Below, piece after piece: positions 5,804 to 7,355 of a stretch of 7,355 nt of DNA. The translations under genes were made by a program, and so were the position numbers. This DNA comes from Rhodococcus sp. IITR03 (GTDB taxonomy: Bacteria > Actinomycetota > Actinomycetes > Mycobacteriales > Mycobacteriaceae): positions 1 to 7,355 of the forward strand of contig LATQ01000202.1 in assembly GCA_001017865.1 (NCBI GenBank), given 5' to 3'. The first letter of the stretch is position 1; each line of letters starts with the position of its first letter. The notes under the pieces are model-generated. The model did not search any database, was not told the DNA's origin, and saw only the letters and a program-made list of their open reading frames with translations.

Positions 5804-7119
5804 ATGTCCATACTGCTCGAGAGCGACGTCGGTCGGGCGACCCCCACCAGGCTGTTCGTCGCGGGCGCGGTGGCACTGCTCCTCGGTGTCCTCGGGGTGG
5901 GGGCCGTCGTGGCGAAGGCCGACGGCAGATTCACCCGGACGGTCGATGTGGAGGCCGTGCTCTCGGACATCGGTGACGGCCTCCCGGCGCGCTCGGACGT
6001 GAAGTTCCGGGGTGTCCTGGTCGGTGAGGTCGGCGAGGTCGTCCGTCCGGACGACATGTCCTCCCTCGTCGTGAGGATCACGCTGAAACCTGAACATGCG
6101 CACTCGATCCCGAATACCGTCACCGCGCGGGTCGTGCCGAGCAACGTGTTCGCGGTGTCGTCCGTGCAACTCGTCGACAACGGTCCGGCGCCCGCTGTGG
6201 TGGCCGGGGCGACGATTCCGCAGGACACCGGTCTCGAGACCGTCCAACTGCAGACCGCGCTGACGAAACTCCGCGACATCACCGCGGCGACCGCCCGCGT
6301 CGACACCCGGCACACCCTCGGCATCCTCGCGACCGTGGCCGAGGCGACCGATCGCCGAGGCGCCGACATCGTCGCCGCCGGAGAGAAACTCGACCGGATG
6401 GTCCGTGAACTCGGAGCGGTCCTCACCCCCGACGGCGGGCCCTCGACGCTGGTCGCACTCTCGGATGCCGTGCGCGGGCTGCAAGAATCCGCACCGGATC
6501 TGCTCGACGCCGTGAACCATGCCGTGGTTCCCATGCGGACCCTGGCGGAGAAGCAGGCGGAGTTCGGGACGTTCCTGACGGCGAGCGCCACCACTCTCGA
6601 CCACGTGGCGAACGGCTTCGAGAAGCACATCGACCAGGTCATCGGGGTGACGACCTCCCTCACGCCGGTGCTGGGGGTCATGGCGGACGGAGCCGACGAG
6701 TTCCCACGCATCACCACACGGATGCGTCGCATCTCCGACAAGTGGTTCGAAACCTTCTGGCCCTACGGCGCACCGCGCGGGATGGGCAAGTTCATCTTCC
6801 AGTTCACGCCGCACCGGATGTACACGCGTGCCGACTGCCCCGCTACGGCGACCTCGCCGGCCCGAGTTGCGAGACGGCACCCGAGACCGGGGCACCTCCG
6901 GTCTCGTCGCTGAACACCGGCCCCCGGAGCGGAACGCAGGTACTCAGCAGCATCCCCTCCGGCGGCAACGTCGGCCCGGTGGGCAGTGACGAGGAGAAGA
7001 AGCTGCTCGGTGCCCTCCTCGGAGGCGATCCGTCGGCCGCCGCCGAAGTACTGCTCGGACCGGTGGCGCGCGGAGCGATGATCTCGATGCTCCCGGACGA
7101 GGGGAGCGGACCGAGGTGA
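5804..7119 (+). CDS. mceA: MceA-type MCE family substrate-binding protein (one frameshift)
   Basis: Cell-envelope component of the Mce importer: anchored in the membrane with its MCE/MlaD domain outside, it helps form the hexameric conduit that carries a hydrophobic substrate to the permeases. In the repaired 438-residue protein an uncleaved signal-anchor helix lies at about 17-37, the MlaD domain at about 45-125 (VDVEAVLSDIGDGLPARSDVKF onward, ending FAVSSVQLVD), and a helical Mce-specific tail follows to about 340. The C-terminal DCPRYGDLAGPSC block is characteristic of MceA subunits. The frame breaks in the C run at 6838-6841: a fifth C joins DCP to RYGDLAGP. Unrepaired, the protein would end at 6913 without its last ~90 residues. 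GGAGGG (5793-5798) is 5 nt before ATG 5804. Its stop overlaps the mceB start. Which lipid class it serves (for example the sterol-type Mce4) cannot be told from this sequence by eye. Confidence 0.92.
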
Positions 7120-7355
7120 GCTATCGCAAGCCCTGATCGGCCTCGTCCTGTTCTTGGTGCTGGCCCTCGCGGCGACGTGGCCGGTGGTCGTCACCCTCCA
7201 GCGGAACGTCCACGGCGACACGGCCGGCTACAGCGCGGTCTTCAGCGACGTCTCCGGCCTGCGGGTGGGTGACGACGTCCGGATGGCCGGCGTGCGGGTC
7301 GGACGCGTCGACGCGATCGAACTCGACGGGTTCGATCGCGCGGGTGGCGTTCCGC
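7116..7355 (+). CDS. mceB: MceB-type MCE family protein, N-terminal part (one frameshift, runs off window)
   Basis: Second MCE-domain subunit of the importer; only the first 80 codons are present. GTG 7116-7118 overlaps the mceA stop by 4 bp (GTGA), typical translational coupling in Mce operons. After six codons the frame hits TGA at 7134. Adding one C to the CCC at 7131-7133 restores KPLIGLVLFLVLALAATWPV, a signal-anchor helix at about 7-28, followed by the start of the MlaD domain at about 37 (YSAVFSDVSGLRVGDDVRMAG). That segment is a close match to the MceB pattern I know from mycobacterial Mce loci. The remaining mceC-F genes are expected to the right of the window. Confidence 0.88.

Noticed and set aside
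549..7133. Programmed ribosomal frameshifting as the explanation of the breaks
   Set aside because: Eleven events in eight unrelated genes, with no slippery heptamers plus downstream structure, and one requiring a two-base change. Sequence error is far simpler.
1..7355. CRISPR arrays, tRNA genes, insertion sequences, attachment sites
   Set aside because: Read both strands for regularly spaced repeats, cloverleaf/TTCGA-type T-loops with CCA ends, transposase motifs and terminal inverted repeats; none found.

Overview
The window is high-GC actinobacterial DNA. The 3' end of a 5S rRNA at its left edge, the SD-led or leaderless starts, and an Mce operon in the order yrbEA-yrbEB-mceA-mceB point to the Mycobacteriales, most likely Rhodococcus or a close relative. 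The genus is inferred from sequence style and not proven.

Layout, left to right: (1) the tail of an rRNA operon (5S, 1-48) with two tandem terminator hairpins (57-89 and 94-129); (2) a plus-strand orphan gene resembling the Imm-5-like 'putative immunity protein' family (165-721), closed by a strong hairpin terminator (728-764); (3) a minus-strand pair, a cytochrome P450 (2868-1575) and a short-chain dehydrogenase (1585-821), overlapping by 11 bp and so probably co-transcribed and translationally coupled; (4) a divergent promoter/operator region (2869-3095); (5) a plus-strand TetR-family regulator (3096-3736); (6) a 377-bp gap (3737-4113) with a perfect 13-bp palindrome and other short repeats; (7) the start of an Mce lipid-import operon: two YrbE/MlaE-type permeases, MceA, and the first 80 codons of MceB, which runs off the window.

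The genes read as a substrate-specific module. The Mce/YrbE complex would import a hydrophobic compound (sterol, terpenoid or lipid-like). The P450 would hydroxylate it and the SDR would oxidise the resulting alcohol, under control of the TetR protein encoded between the two arms. This is inference from gene content and adjacency; nothing in the sequence names the substrate.

Every protein-coding gene in the window is interrupted by at least one frameshift, eleven in all. Each can be repaired by restoring one base (two in one SDR site), nearly always inside a G/C or T homopolymer. After repair every protein has the full length and key motifs of its family. This is the signature of homopolymer deletion errors in the read or assembly, not of a decaying region. 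CDS coordinates below span the repaired genes, and each break is stated.
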